A stretch of DNA of 10,415 bases from Bacteroidota bacterium (GTDB lineage: Bacteria; Bacteroidota; Bacteroidia; Flavobacteriales; Flavobacteriaceae): assembly GCA_004356305.1 (NCBI GenBank), contig SMXJ01000060.1:1-10415 (forward strand). Reading direction: 5' to 3'. Shown piece by piece: positions 1 to 7,237 of this stretch. Both the position numbers and the translations under genes were made by a program. The notes under the pieces were generated by a model, which saw only the letters and a program-made list of their open reading frames with translations, was not told where the DNA came from and made no database searches. Numbering within the stretch: position 1 is the stretch's first letter; the number at the start of each line of letters is the position of its first letter.

Positions 1-974
1 GTAGCTATAAAAAAGATGAGGCTTATCACTATCGAATAGCTGATAACAAGGGTGATGAGGGATAGGTTGAAAAGCAGGAACACCAAGGGTAGCAACACGC
101 CAAATACAACCAGAAACAAAAATATGGTATACAAATACCCCATGATGGTTGGCAATTGTTTCTCGGTTCTTCCCTGAAACTGAAAGAGCTTTGGGATCAC
201 CTCTTTACTCATATACTCACCCAACTTTGCCAAAAACACTTCATTGAAGGAAGAATCTTCAAAGGCTTCACTATCGATGGAATTGGCCAATGTCATGATC
301 TTTTCCTGATGCCGCTCGAAAACCGAGTTATAGTCTAACGACTCCTTATAACTTCCATATTTATACCCAAAAAAATACCACAAACCGGATCCACATTTGT
401 GCTCCAGCCATTTTGAGACAATTTCCTTGTTATACACCTTGGGGTAGCGTATGGATTCCGGGATTTGTTTCTCCTTGGTACTGGTCATTAAAATGGATTT
501 CAGTTCCAGGTATAAATTTTCGGTTTCTTCGTAATGATGGGTCTCCTGTAAAAACTCAATAGCCAATTTGGACTTGCCCTTGTAAAACTCTTTCACATCG
601 AAAAATGTAAGGCCTTCGAATTCCTCATCTATGTATTCTTGTAAACCCGAAATCCACATTTTAGAACGTAATAACAAATCTAAAATGTTCCTGAAGCTGT
701 GCATTTTCTGTGTGATCTTACTCAAACTGTCGATGGCAGTTGTGCGCACTTTCTTCAAACTCGCTGCCGACCAGGCGAGATAGATCATGATCAGTGCCGC
801 CATAAAACCGCTAATACTGATAAAGATGGTAGACACCTCTTTTAGTGTAGAGGGGAAGGTGGTATCTGCCGTGGTTTTTTCCCATAAGAGGAATACGAGT
901 GTAATACAGAGAAAGCCACTCAATACCATAGGTATGAGGACAGATAAATCCTTGAAGAAAGATTTATTTCTCAT
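1..974 (-). CDS. Membrane protein of unknown function, C-terminus cut by window edge
   Basis: I do not recognise this protein. The reading frame is open from an ATG at 974 to the left edge, giving 324 visible residues and no stop. Two hydrophobic segments lie near the N-terminus (about residues 11-31 and 48-68, the second rich in Ile, Ala and Met). A soluble, charged stretch of about 200 residues follows (about 70-275), and then at least two more hydrophobic segments (about 278-302 and 303-324), so the likely arrangement is two pairs of membrane helices around a central soluble domain. The central part has aromatic-rich patches such as GLWYFFGYKYGSY (about 197-209) but no catalytic motif I can name. 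An in-frame ATG at 986 would add four residues (MYPI); an in-frame TGA lies further upstream, so the start is one of these two. The gene runs in the same direction as the gamma-glutamyltransferase, about 210 bases away, and is probably transcribed separately. Confidence 0.8.
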   Translation of the reverse strand, partial: MRNKSFFKDLSVLIPMVLSGFLCITLVFLLWEKTTADTTFPSTLKEVSTIFISISGFMAALIMIYLAWSAASLKKVRTTAIDSLSKITQKMHSFRNILDLLLRSKMWISGLQEYIDEEFEGLTFFDVKEFYKGKSKLAIEFLQETHHYEETENLYLELKSILMTSTKEKQIPESIRYPKVYNKEIVSKWLEHKCGSGLWYFFGYKYGSYKESLDYNSVFERHQEKIMTLANSIDSEAFEDSSFNEVFLAKLGEYMSKEVIPKLFQFQGRTEKQLPTIMGYLYTIFLFLVVFGVLLPLVFLLFNLSLITLVISYSIVISLIFFIA

Positions 975-1094
975 GATAGGATACATTGCAATATCTGAAA
1001 ACTGGATTTGTCTATGCTGAAGAATTACAGCAGCAAATTGATGTTCCCCCAAGAATCATTACTTGCAATAAGATGTTTGTTACTAGTTGACCAC

Positions 1095-1102
1095 CAAAAA
1101 TA
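1095..1102 (-). promoter_or_regulatory. Possible -7 box (TATTTTTG) for the left-edge membrane protein
   Basis: TATTTTTG on the minus strand fits the Bacteroidota consensus TAnnTTTG. It would give a leader of about 100 bases before the ATG at 974. No TTG lies at the expected 17-23 base spacing upstream, so this is a weak call. The rest of the 987-1193 gap holds no ORF or RNA gene that I can support, only AT-rich sequence and a short palindrome at 1157-1170. Confidence 0.25.
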
Positions 1103-1193
1103 CAGTAAATTCTTACAAAATGTAGTAATCTACCTACAATTCGACATAAAGGTGGCTTTTATCGATAAAAAACTGGAAAAGAGGGGTCACTCA

Positions 1194-2906
1194 TTAAAAC
1201 CCTGCTGCAGTGTCATCCCCGCGCCGGTCTGCACCACCTTCAAGTTTTCCATTCGGCAGAATTAAAATGGCGTCAACTTTACTCTCTCCCAGCGTAATTC
1301 CTTCGTCAATTGTGTAGCCTTTTCCCTTTAATTTTCGAAGGATTTTCCTTGAGAAATCATCAGGTTCAAATTGAACCACATCCGGTAGCCATTGGTGATG
1401 AAAACGAGGAGCATTGACCGCTTCCTGCATGGTCATATCGAATTCATAAACGTTTAAAATTGTTTGTAATACTGAAGTTATAATTTTAGACCCTCCCGGG
1501 GTTCCCACACTCATCCACAATTCGCCATCCTTTTCTATCAAAGTTGGAGTCATTGCACTCAGCATTCTTCTTTGAGGAGCGATGGCATTATTTTTCCCAC
1601 CAATAAGCCCATACATATTTGGCTCTCCGGGTTTGGCACTAAAATCATCCATTTCGTTATTCAGGAAAAAGCCCAATTCCCTGGAATAAAGTTTGGAACC
1701 AAAAGCGGCATTCAAGGTAGTGGTAACCGAAATAGCATTTCCAAATTGATCAACAATGGAGAAATGAGTGGTTTCGGTGCTTTCGTTTTGATACTCTTCA
1801 AATCCCGAAATACTTCCGTAGGAGATTTGGGTAGAAGGCGTTGCCCTGTCAAATGTAAAATCTTCCATTCTTCTTTTTGAATAAATTTCAGAAATTAGCG
1901 TATCCACAGGAATATCGATAAAATCCGGATCCCCAAGAAAGTAGCTCCTGTCTGCATAAGCTCTCCGCTCGGCCTCGACTATTACCTGGATGTATTTTAC
2001 ACTGTTGTGTCCATAGTCACGCAATGAATACGGCTCGATAGATTTCATGATTTGTGCAAGGCATATCCCGCCGCTGGAAGGGGGCGACATAGAAATGATT
2101 TTCAATTCCTTGTACGTAAAGACAATGGGTTCGCGTAACTCAGATTCGTAAGCCTTTAGGTCGTCTGAGGTAATAATACCACCATGGGTATTCAAAAATT
2201 CAATCAGTTTTTGCGCAGTTTCACCATCGTAAAACTCGGAACGTCCGTTTTCTGCGATGCGTGTAAGTGTATTGGCCAGGGCCTCGTTCTTTAAAGTATC
2301 TCCGGCCTTGTATTTTTGTGTAAAAATTGAAGATTCACCATTTGCTTCCTCGATGATGGGACCGTATTTTTCGAAGCGTTCCGCTTGCATTTCGGTAATT
2401 ACAAAACCGTTACGCGCCAATTCTATGACCGGTTTCAACAGTTCTTCCATTGGTAATGAACCTAATTTTTGGTGGATGGCAAAAATCCCGGCAATGGTAC
2501 CCGGCACTCCTACGGCCAGGCCGCCGATCTGACTTTTATCCTGTATAAAATTTCCTTCTTCATCCAAATACATATCACGCGATGCCGACATAGGCGCTTT
2601 CTCGCGATAATCGAAAGCTCCCAATTCGCCATATTGGGTGCGATAGACTAGAAATCCGCCTCCACCCAAATTACCCGCATAGGGATAGGCTACAGCGAGC
2701 GCCATTCCGGTAGCTACCATCGCATCGAAGGCATTTCCTCCATTCCTCAATATATCTGAACCAATTTTAGAGGCTTCTTTTCTTGCGGATACCACCATCG
2801 CGTTTTCGGTGATAAGCCCTTTAACCGGAAGATCTTTTACCGGAGGAGATGATTCATTCTTACAGGCAAGGGTCAGAAATAGCAGTAACAGTAATTTCCA
2901 CTTCAT
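1194..2906 (-). CDS. ggt: Gamma-glutamyltransferase (lipoprotein form)
   Basis: This 570-residue protein hydrolyses or transfers the gamma-glutamyl group of glutathione and similar peptides outside the inner membrane. It starts with a lipoprotein leader ending in the lipobox LTLAC, so Cys15 should be lipidated. The proenzyme layout is complete. The large-subunit part carries YREKAP, whose Arg101 matches the E. coli Arg114 that binds the substrate carboxylate, and PPSSGGI at 275-281. The autocleavage site and nucleophile is Thr379 in ETTHFSIVD. The small subunit has TTLN (Asn399), NNEMDDF (Glu418, Asp421), TPGGSKII (470-476) and the family's typical end GADRRGDDTAAGF. The usual LSSM oxyanion motif reads LSAM (450-452). 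The start overlaps the stop of the upstream AcpH gene as ATGA, implying translational coupling. The family call is secure; the natural substrate is not shown by sequence. Confidence 0.96.
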   Translation of the reverse strand: MKWKLLLLLFLTLACKNESSPPVKDLPVKGLITENAMVVSARKEASKIGSDILRNGGNAFDAMVATGMALAVAYPYAGNLGGGGFLVYRTQYGELGAFDYREKAPMSASRDMYLDEEGNFIQDKSQIGGLAVGVPGTIAGIFAIHQKLGSLPMEELLKPVIELARNGFVITEMQAERFEKYGPIIEEANGESSIFTQKYKAGDTLKNEALANTLTRIAENGRSEFYDGETAQKLIEFLNTHGGIITSDDLKAYESELREPIVFTYKELKIISMSPPSSGGICLAQIMKSIEPYSLRDYGHNSVKYIQVIVEAERRAYADRSYFLGDPDFIDIPVDTLISEIYSKRRMEDFTFDRATPSTQISYGSISGFEEYQNESTETTHFSIVDQFGNAISVTTTLNAAFGSKLYSRELGFFLNNEMDDFSAKPGEPNMYGLIGGKNNAIAPQRRMLSAMTPTLIEKDGELWMSVGTPGGSKIITSVLQTILNVYEFDMTMQEAVNAPRFHHQWLPDVVQFEPDDFSRKILRKLKGKGYTIDEGITLGESKVDAILILPNGKLEGGADRRGDDTAAGF

Positions 2907-3487
2907 AATTGGGTGAGTTTGTTTTTTGAATAGTCGATCAATTCAGCAAAAAAAGAGGTAAACTCCTCTTCAAATTCAGTATAAAATTCTTCGAGTTCCA
3001 ATATGGCAAAATTCATTTTTGAAACTCCCTTGGTACGTATATTCATTTGATTCAATATTTTGCTAATTCCCGGAATGGTGGCATAACTCAACAACCAATT
3101 ATCACTGATCATGTAGGGCATCATTCTTTGGATACGTGTAGGGAGAACCTCAAATTTATTCCGAAGAATTTCATAGAACTCATCCACATATTCATCCAAT
3201 GGCATGTCGTGATAATCCTTCCAGTTCTTTGCCAGAAAGTGATCATACAAAATATCCACTATCACACCGCTGTAATGACTGTATTTCTCGTGAAGCCTTT
3301 TAGTGCTTTGCTTGACGATGGGATGACTATCTGTATAAGAATCGATCGCACGATGTAGCAAGATGCCTTTTTGAATTTGTTGAGGGTATTTCCGGTACTG
3401 TTTTCCTTTGATTCCGTCAGCGATAAAATTGCCGATGGTGATCTCTTCGTCATCCCCTGAAAGGTAAATATGTGCGAGAAAATTCAT
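2903..3487 (-). CDS. acpH: ACP phosphodiesterase, AcpH family
   Basis: This 194-residue protein belongs to the acyl carrier protein phosphodiesterase family (Pfam ACP_PD), whose E. coli member AcpH removes the 4'-phosphopantetheine arm from holo-ACP to give apo-ACP in the cytoplasm. The N-terminus MNFLAHIYLSG, followed by GNFIADGIKG, is diagnostic; His6 and Asp24 sit at the same positions as in E. coli AcpH. Further matches are GILLHRAIDSYTDSHP and VDILYDHFLAKNW. The start at 3487 is chosen because the family begins MNFLAH; an ATG nine bases upstream (3496) would add MYQ. The length is close to that of E. coli AcpH. Its stop overlaps the ggt start (ATGA, 2903-2906), making a two-gene operon. 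Some family members may have other phosphodiester substrates, so ACP as substrate is an inference from the family. Confidence 0.9.
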   Translation of the reverse strand: MNFLAHIYLSGDDEEITIGNFIADGIKGKQYRKYPQQIQKGILLHRAIDSYTDSHPIVKQSTKRLHEKYSHYSGVIVDILYDHFLAKNWKDYHDMPLDEYVDEFYEILRNKFEVLPTRIQRMMPYMISDNWLLSYATIPGISKILNQMNIRTKGVSKMNFAILELEEFYTEFEEEFTSFFAELIDYSKNKLTQL

Positions 3488-3520
3488 CTGGTACAATTTA
3501 CAAAAATGGAAGTATAAATG

Positions 3521-3534
3521 TACTTTTAAAAGTA
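3521..3534. repeat. 14-base perfect palindrome between acpH and the phosphohexomutase gene
   Basis: The sequence TACTTTTAAAAGTA is its own reverse complement. It sits in the 70-base gap between two divergent genes and its right end forms the first two bases of the candidate -7 box at 3533-3540. It could be a binding site for a dimeric regulator, but AT-rich palindromes of this size can arise by chance. Confidence 0.4.
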
Positions 3535-3540
3535 TCTTTG
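3533..3540 (+). promoter_or_regulatory. Candidate -7 promoter box for the phosphohexomutase gene
   Basis: TATCTTTG matches the Bacteroidota -7 consensus TAnnTTTG and ends 17 bases before the ATG at 3558, so transcription would start only a few bases from the coding region. No TTG (-33) element is visible at the usual spacing. It is the only full match to the consensus in this short divergent gap. Confidence 0.5.
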
Positions 3541-3557
3541 CGTTAAATTTTTACAGC

Positions 3558-4946
3558 ATGACATTGATAAAATCCATTTCGGGAATTCGCGGTACCATAG
3601 GTGGGAATCAAGGGGAGAATTTAACTCCCATCGATGCCGTAAAATATGCGGCGGCTTATGGACGTTGGGTAAAAGAGCAGCGAATTAAAGAAGACTACAG
3701 AGTTGTGGTGGGACGTGACGCGAGGATTTCCGGACATATGATGCAACAATTGGTGATGAATACGCTCATAGGGCTGGGAATTGATGTTGTTGATGTGGGT
3801 CTATCCACAACACCTACGGTTGAGGTTGCGGTGACCCTGGAGCATGCAGATGGTGGGATTATACTCACCGCAAGCCATAATCCGAAACAATGGAATGCTT
3901 TAAAATTGCTGAACCACAATGGCGAATTTTTAAACGCCGAAGCCGGGCAAAAAATTCTCGACATCGCAGAATCGGGGGACATAACATTTGCTGAAGTTGA
4001 CGATCTGGGTAAAATACATATAAATGAAGCCTATATCGATATGCATATCGATGAGATTTTAGACCTGGAATTGGTGGACATAAAGACGATCAAAAAAGCC
4101 GGATTCAAAGTGGTGGTGGATGGTGTGAATTCAACCGGAGGGATTGCGGTGCCTGCACTACTAGAAGCTTTGGGAGTTCAGACTGTAAAATTGTTTTGCA
4201 CACCCAATGGAGAGTTTCCGCACGATCCGGAGCCTTTGAAGGAACATTTGACCGATTTGATGGAAGCGGTGATAAAAGAGAAGGCCCACTTCGGAATTGT
4301 TGTAGATCCCGATGTGGATCGCCTCGCTTTTGTGGATGAAAATGGAGACATGTTTGGTGAAGAATATACCTTGGTAGCCGTGGCAGATTATGTCCTTCAG
4401 CACAAACCGGGGAATACCGTTTCAAATTTGTCATCTTCGAGAGCCCTGTGCGATATCACCGAAAAACACGGCGGATCTTATACCGCCAGCGCTGTGGGTG
4501 AAGTGAATGTGGTGGATAAAATGAAAGAGACACAGGCTGTGATAGGAGGGGAAGGGAATGGAGGCATTATATATCCTGAATTGCACTACGGAAGAGATAG
4601 CTTAGTTGGAATAGCCCTTTTTTTGAGTCATCTGGCTCATCAGAACAGCACCGTAAGTGAATTACGTGCTACCTATCCTTCCTATTATATGAGTAAAAAT
4701 AAAATTGAGTTGACACCACAGCTGGATGTAGACGCCATTCTGGAAAGTATCGAAGCCAAATACACTTCGGAAGAAATAAACACAATTGACGGTGTGAAGA
4801 TCGATTTTGCTGAAAGTTGGGTTCATCTAAGAAAGTCGAATACAGAGCCCATCATTAGAATTTATACCGAAGCCAAATCTCAATCGGAAGCCGATGCCTT
4901 GGCTGACCGGTTTATCACAGAGATAAAAGCAGTAGCTAAGCTTTAA
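3558..4946 (+). CDS. glmM: Phosphoglucosamine mutase (GlmM), archaeal-like phosphohexomutase subtype
   Basis: This 462-residue cytoplasmic alpha-D-phosphohexomutase probably converts glucosamine-6-phosphate to glucosamine-1-phosphate, feeding UDP-GlcNAc for peptidoglycan and LPS. All four family motifs are present in order: the phosphoserine loop TASHNPKQWN with Ser106, the metal site DPDVDRL (Asp250, Asp252, Asp254), the sugar-recognition loop GEGNGGI (331-337) and the phosphate-binding loop RKSNTEPIIRI (425-435). The N-terminus SISGIRGT is also typical. The sugar loop reads GEGNGG rather than the GEQSGH of classical bacterial GlmM, placing the protein in the archaeal-like branch that Bacteroidota use, so phosphomannomutase or phosphoglucomutase activity cannot be excluded. 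The ATG at 3558 is preceded by a -7 box. The gene stands alone, divergent from acpH and convergent with the acyltransferase, with 9 bases between stops. Confidence 0.93.
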   Translation: MTLIKSISGIRGTIGGNQGENLTPIDAVKYAAAYGRWVKEQRIKEDYRVVVGRDARISGHMMQQLVMNTLIGLGIDVVDVGLSTTPTVEVAVTLEHADGGIILTASHNPKQWNALKLLNHNGEFLNAEAGQKILDIAESGDITFAEVDDLGKIHINEAYIDMHIDEILDLELVDIKTIKKAGFKVVVDGVNSTGGIAVPALLEALGVQTVKLFCTPNGEFPHDPEPLKEHLTDLMEAVIKEKAHFGIVVDPDVDRLAFVDENGDMFGEEYTLVAVADYVLQHKPGNTVSNLSSSRALCDITEKHGGSYTASAVGEVNVVDKMKETQAVIGGEGNGGIIYPELHYGRDSLVGIALFLSHLAHQNSTVSELRATYPSYYMSKNKIELTPQLDVDAILESIEAKYTSEEINTIDGVKIDFAESWVHLRKSNTEPIIRIYTEAKSQSEADALADRFITEIKAVAKL

Positions 4947-4955
4947 TGTTTCATT

Positions 4956-5846
4956 TTATTGAAATTCCGGTGGTACTTTATCCCGGTATTTCCAGCGCTT
5001 ATGGGACCAGAGATAATAAGCGGGTTCTTCTCGTATTTGTCCTTCGACTAATTTCAGGAAAATGTCGGTAATATCGAAATCATTGTGTGCTCGTGGGTGG
5101 AGTGCAATGGTCTTAAATGTTGTCTCATAATATCCGCGTTTCACTTTTTTCGTCTCTACAAACACAACGGCCATGTCCAATTTTTTCGCAAGCATTTCGG
5201 CCCCTGTAATGACAGGGACTTTTACTCCCATAAACTCCTGCCAGTGATGTGCTTTCCAATGCTTGGCTGACTGGTCTGCAATAAACCCGTTTATCGTTAG
5301 TTCCCCTCTGATCTTAGCAGCTTCCAATAGGCGTATGGTTTCTTTATTGGTTATTAATTGTGTTTGGTGTTTGGCTCTGATTCGCTTAACCAAGCGGTCA
5401 AAGTATTTATTCTCAATTTTTTTGTAAACCGCATATCCTTTATGATTGACGTATTTTTGAAGAATAAAAAGCCACTCCCAACTCGCATAATGGCCCATCA
5501 TTAAAATGATGCTCTTATTTTGCTTCTCAAGGTTGAGGATTTCATCGACATTGGTGAATTTATAACGCTTTTTTAATTCTGCTTCCGAAATAGATAATGA
5601 TTTTATAGATTCTAAAATCATATCACATAAATGATGATAGAATTTCCTGGTAATGGTTTTAATCTCTTTTTCAGACTTTTCGGGAAAAACGAGTACTAAA
5701 TTCTCTTTTACAACTTTCCTTCGATATCCAATGATGTAATAGATCAAAAAAAATGCGATGTCGGAAACAAAATACAGCAAACGCATCGGGAATATGGAGA
5801 TGATCCAAATTATTGGGTAGACTAAAATATAAACTAAGCGCTGCAT
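4956..5846 (-). CDS. LpxL/HtrB-like lipid A biosynthesis acyltransferase
   Basis: This 296-residue inner-membrane protein belongs to the LpxL/HtrB (LPLAT) family, which transfers a secondary acyl chain from acyl-ACP onto a lipid A precursor on the cytoplasmic face. It has an N-terminal hydrophobic region (about residues 3-40), then the basic segment YRRKVVKENL. The catalytic HX4E motif is GHYASWEW (His119, Glu124). Further blocks are YKKIENKYFDRLVKRIR and GFIADQSAK, and the C-terminus YYLWSHKRWKYR matches the family's WxHRRxK-like end. I prefer the start at 5846 (MQRLVY); a frame-open ATG at 5882 would give 308 residues, but a -7-like box at 5861-5868 lies between the two starts, and family members usually begin close to the first hydrophobic segment. 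It could instead acylate another Bacteroidota envelope lipid; acceptor and chain length cannot be read from sequence. Confidence 0.9.
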   Translation of the reverse strand: MQRLVYILVYPIIWIISIFPMRLLYFVSDIAFFLIYYIIGYRRKVVKENLVLVFPEKSEKEIKTITRKFYHHLCDMILESIKSLSISEAELKKRYKFTNVDEILNLEKQNKSIILMMGHYASWEWLFILQKYVNHKGYAVYKKIENKYFDRLVKRIRAKHQTQLITNKETIRLLEAAKIRGELTINGFIADQSAKHWKAHHWQEFMGVKVPVITGAEMLAKKLDMAVVFVETKKVKRGYYETTFKTIALHPRAHNDFDITDIFLKLVEGQIREEPAYYLWSHKRWKYRDKVPPEFQ

Positions 5847-5852
5847 AGGTAA

Positions 5853-5871
5853 AGTTAGCGCAAAACTAACT
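5853..5871. repeat. Inverted repeat upstream of the acyltransferase
   Basis: Arms AGTTAG and CTAACT are separated by seven bases. The repeat lies just upstream of the preferred acyltransferase start (5846) and contains the candidate -7 box of that gene, so it could be an operator. With six-base AT-rich arms a chance occurrence is quite possible. Confidence 0.35.
5861..5868 (-). promoter_or_regulatory. Candidate -7 promoter box for the acyltransferase gene
   Basis: TAGTTTTG on the minus strand matches TAnnTTTG and ends 14 bases before the ATG at 5846. If it is used, the upstream ATG at 5882 could not be the start. No -33 TTG is visible at the expected distance. Confidence 0.4.
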
Positions 5872-5914
5872 AAATTTATCACATTATAATTTCGCTTAAA
5901 CAGATTTTTTATCT

Positions 5915-6547
5915 ATGCACAATATCCATATCGCCACAATTGTCATTATCACCGTCAATGCGCTGATCTCCATCAAGGGATTCAATGATTATTCCTTTTT
6001 CGAAAAATACAAGTTCAATATAGCCGGGATCCGTCGCGGTGAGCAAATACGCATATTTACTTCAGGCTTCCTTCACGTAGATTTTACCCATCTCATCTTT
6101 AACATGCTTACGCTTTATTTCTTTGCCAACGTGGTAATAATTAATTTGGGAATTTTAAAGTTCATAATCATATATTTATTGAGTTTGGTCGTAGGCAATC
6201 TGTTGTCCTTGTATTTTCACAAAGATGAATATCATTACAGTGCGGTAGGAGCTAGTGGTGCGGTAATGGGGATCATATACTCCGCGATTTTGTTTGCACC
6301 GGACAGTACTATTTACTTTATGCCCGCCTGGATGTTCGGATTGTTGTATTTGTTTTATTCCATCTACGGAATGAAAAAACGAATCGATAATATTGGCCAT
6401 GACGCGCACTTTGGTGGTGCCATCGCAGGATACATAAGCACCATCGCATTTGCGCCTTTCTTAATAGATACGAGCCTTTGGTTGATTGGGCTCCTGGCAA
6501 TTCCAATTTTGGTATTATTCGTATTGTATAAATTTGGTAAAATTTAA
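5915..6547 (+). CDS. Rhomboid-family intramembrane serine protease
   Basis: This 210-residue polytopic inner-membrane protein is a compact rhomboid, a family that cleaves substrate helices within the membrane. The catalytic dyad is intact: Ser114 in VGASGAVMG and His165 in GHDAHFGGAIAGY. The supporting motif HVDFTHLIFN supplies His59 and Asn63, matching the GlpG oxyanion residues His150 and Asn154. Several hydrophobic segments are visible (about 5-20, 55-75, 81-101, 111-129, 133-150, 165-183, 187-206). The motif set therefore predicts an active protease rather than a pseudoprotease. It is divergent from the acyltransferase, and the SIMPL gene begins 12 bases after its stop, so the two are probably co-transcribed. 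A near-match to a -7 box (TAATTTCG, 5887-5894, one mismatch) lies about 20 bases upstream. Its substrates are unknown. Confidence 0.94.
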   Translation: MHNIHIATIVIITVNALISIKGFNDYSFFEKYKFNIAGIRRGEQIRIFTSGFLHVDFTHLIFNMLTLYFFANVVIINLGILKFIIIYLLSLVVGNLLSLYFHKDEYHYSAVGASGAVMGIIYSAILFAPDSTIYFMPAWMFGLLYLFYSIYGMKKRIDNIGHDAHFGGAIAGYISTIAFAPFLIDTSLWLIGLLAIPILVLFVLYKFGKI

Positions 6548-6559
6548 ACTTTATAAATC

Positions 6560-7237
6560 ATGAAGAAAATAATTATAATAGTAGCGATAATAACAACAGG
6601 TATTATCACGGCACAAACACAGCCAAAACCCTCCGTAGATGTCTGGGGGGAGGGTACGATAAATGTAGTTCCGGATCAAGTAACGGTAAACGTTAGAATT
6701 GAAAATACCGGCACTAATGCCAAAGAGGTAAAACTGAAAAATGATAGGATCGTGAGCGATGTATTTCAGTTCGTGAAGGGAATTGGTATTGCTGAAAAAT
6801 ATATAAAAACCGAATATATACGACTAAGCAAAAACTACGAGTACCAAACAAAAACTTATAATTACCAGGCCAATCAATCCATATCCATAAAGCTGGTGGA
6901 TCTAAGTGAATATGAGCCTTTGATGAATGGATTGTTAGAAACAGGGATCAATCGAATAGACGGGATTACGTTTTCTTCTTCACAATTAGAAACGCTACAA
7001 TCTCAGGCCCGAAAGAAAGCTGTTGAAAACGCTAAACTTAAGGCGCAGGAATATGCTTCTGTATTGGGACAAAGCATTGGCAAAGCTCTTCATATTAGTG
7101 AATTTCAGAAGATAATTTCACCTAATCCTATGATTAGAAATGTGATGGCAATCGATGGTGAAAGCGCTCAGCAAACGTTGGCTCCCGGGGAGATGCAAGT
7201 AAGTGTCCGTGTGAATGTAAGTTTCGAACTGAATTAG
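6560..7237 (+). CDS. Secreted SIMPL-domain (DUF541) protein
   Basis: This 225-residue protein has a clear signal peptide: two lysines, a hydrophobic Ile-rich core, and a probable cleavage after TAQ or nearby (about residue 19), placing it in the periplasm or outside the cell. The mature part is one SIMPL domain (about 25-224), recognised by the opening VDVWGEGTINVVPDQVTVNV, the middle segment with YEYQTKTYNYQANQSISIKL, the helix QSQARKKAVENAKLKAQEYA and the ending APGEMQVSVRVNVSFEL. SIMPL proteins are widespread in bacteria, some linked to oxidative stress or envelope functions, but no biochemical activity follows from the fold. It lies 12 bases after the rhomboid gene, which suggests an operon. 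Its TAG stop overlaps the stop of the convergent thioredoxin-like gene. Confidence 0.92.
   Translation: MKKIIIIVAIITTGIITAQTQPKPSVDVWGEGTINVVPDQVTVNVRIENTGTNAKEVKLKNDRIVSDVFQFVKGIGIAEKYIKTEYIRLSKNYEYQTKTYNYQANQSISIKLVDLSEYEPLMNGLLETGINRIDGITFSSSQLETLQSQARKKAVENAKLKAQEYASVLGQSIGKALHISEFQKIISPNPMIRNVMAIDGESAQQTLAPGEMQVSVRVNVSFELN

Noticed and set aside
1157..1170. Palindrome TTTTATCGATAAAA downstream of ggt as a terminator
   Set aside because: It is AT-rich, has no GC-rich stem, no proper loop and no clear T-tract after it on the minus strand; it is probably chance in AT-rich spacer.
1008..1265. Plus-strand 85-codon ORF covering the gap between the left membrane protein and ggt
   Set aside because: Much of it is antisense to the 3' end of ggt, and the rest has no recognisable domain, promoter or ribosome binding site.
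4105..4434. Minus-strand 109-codon ORF inside glmM
   Set aside because: It is antisense to the strongly conserved metal-binding part of glmM and its translation is low-complexity with no domain.
4949..4964. TTTCA and TGAAA arms between glmM and the acyltransferase as a bidirectional terminator
   Set aside because: The stem has only five pairs, mostly A-T, and overlaps the acyltransferase stop codon; too weak to call.
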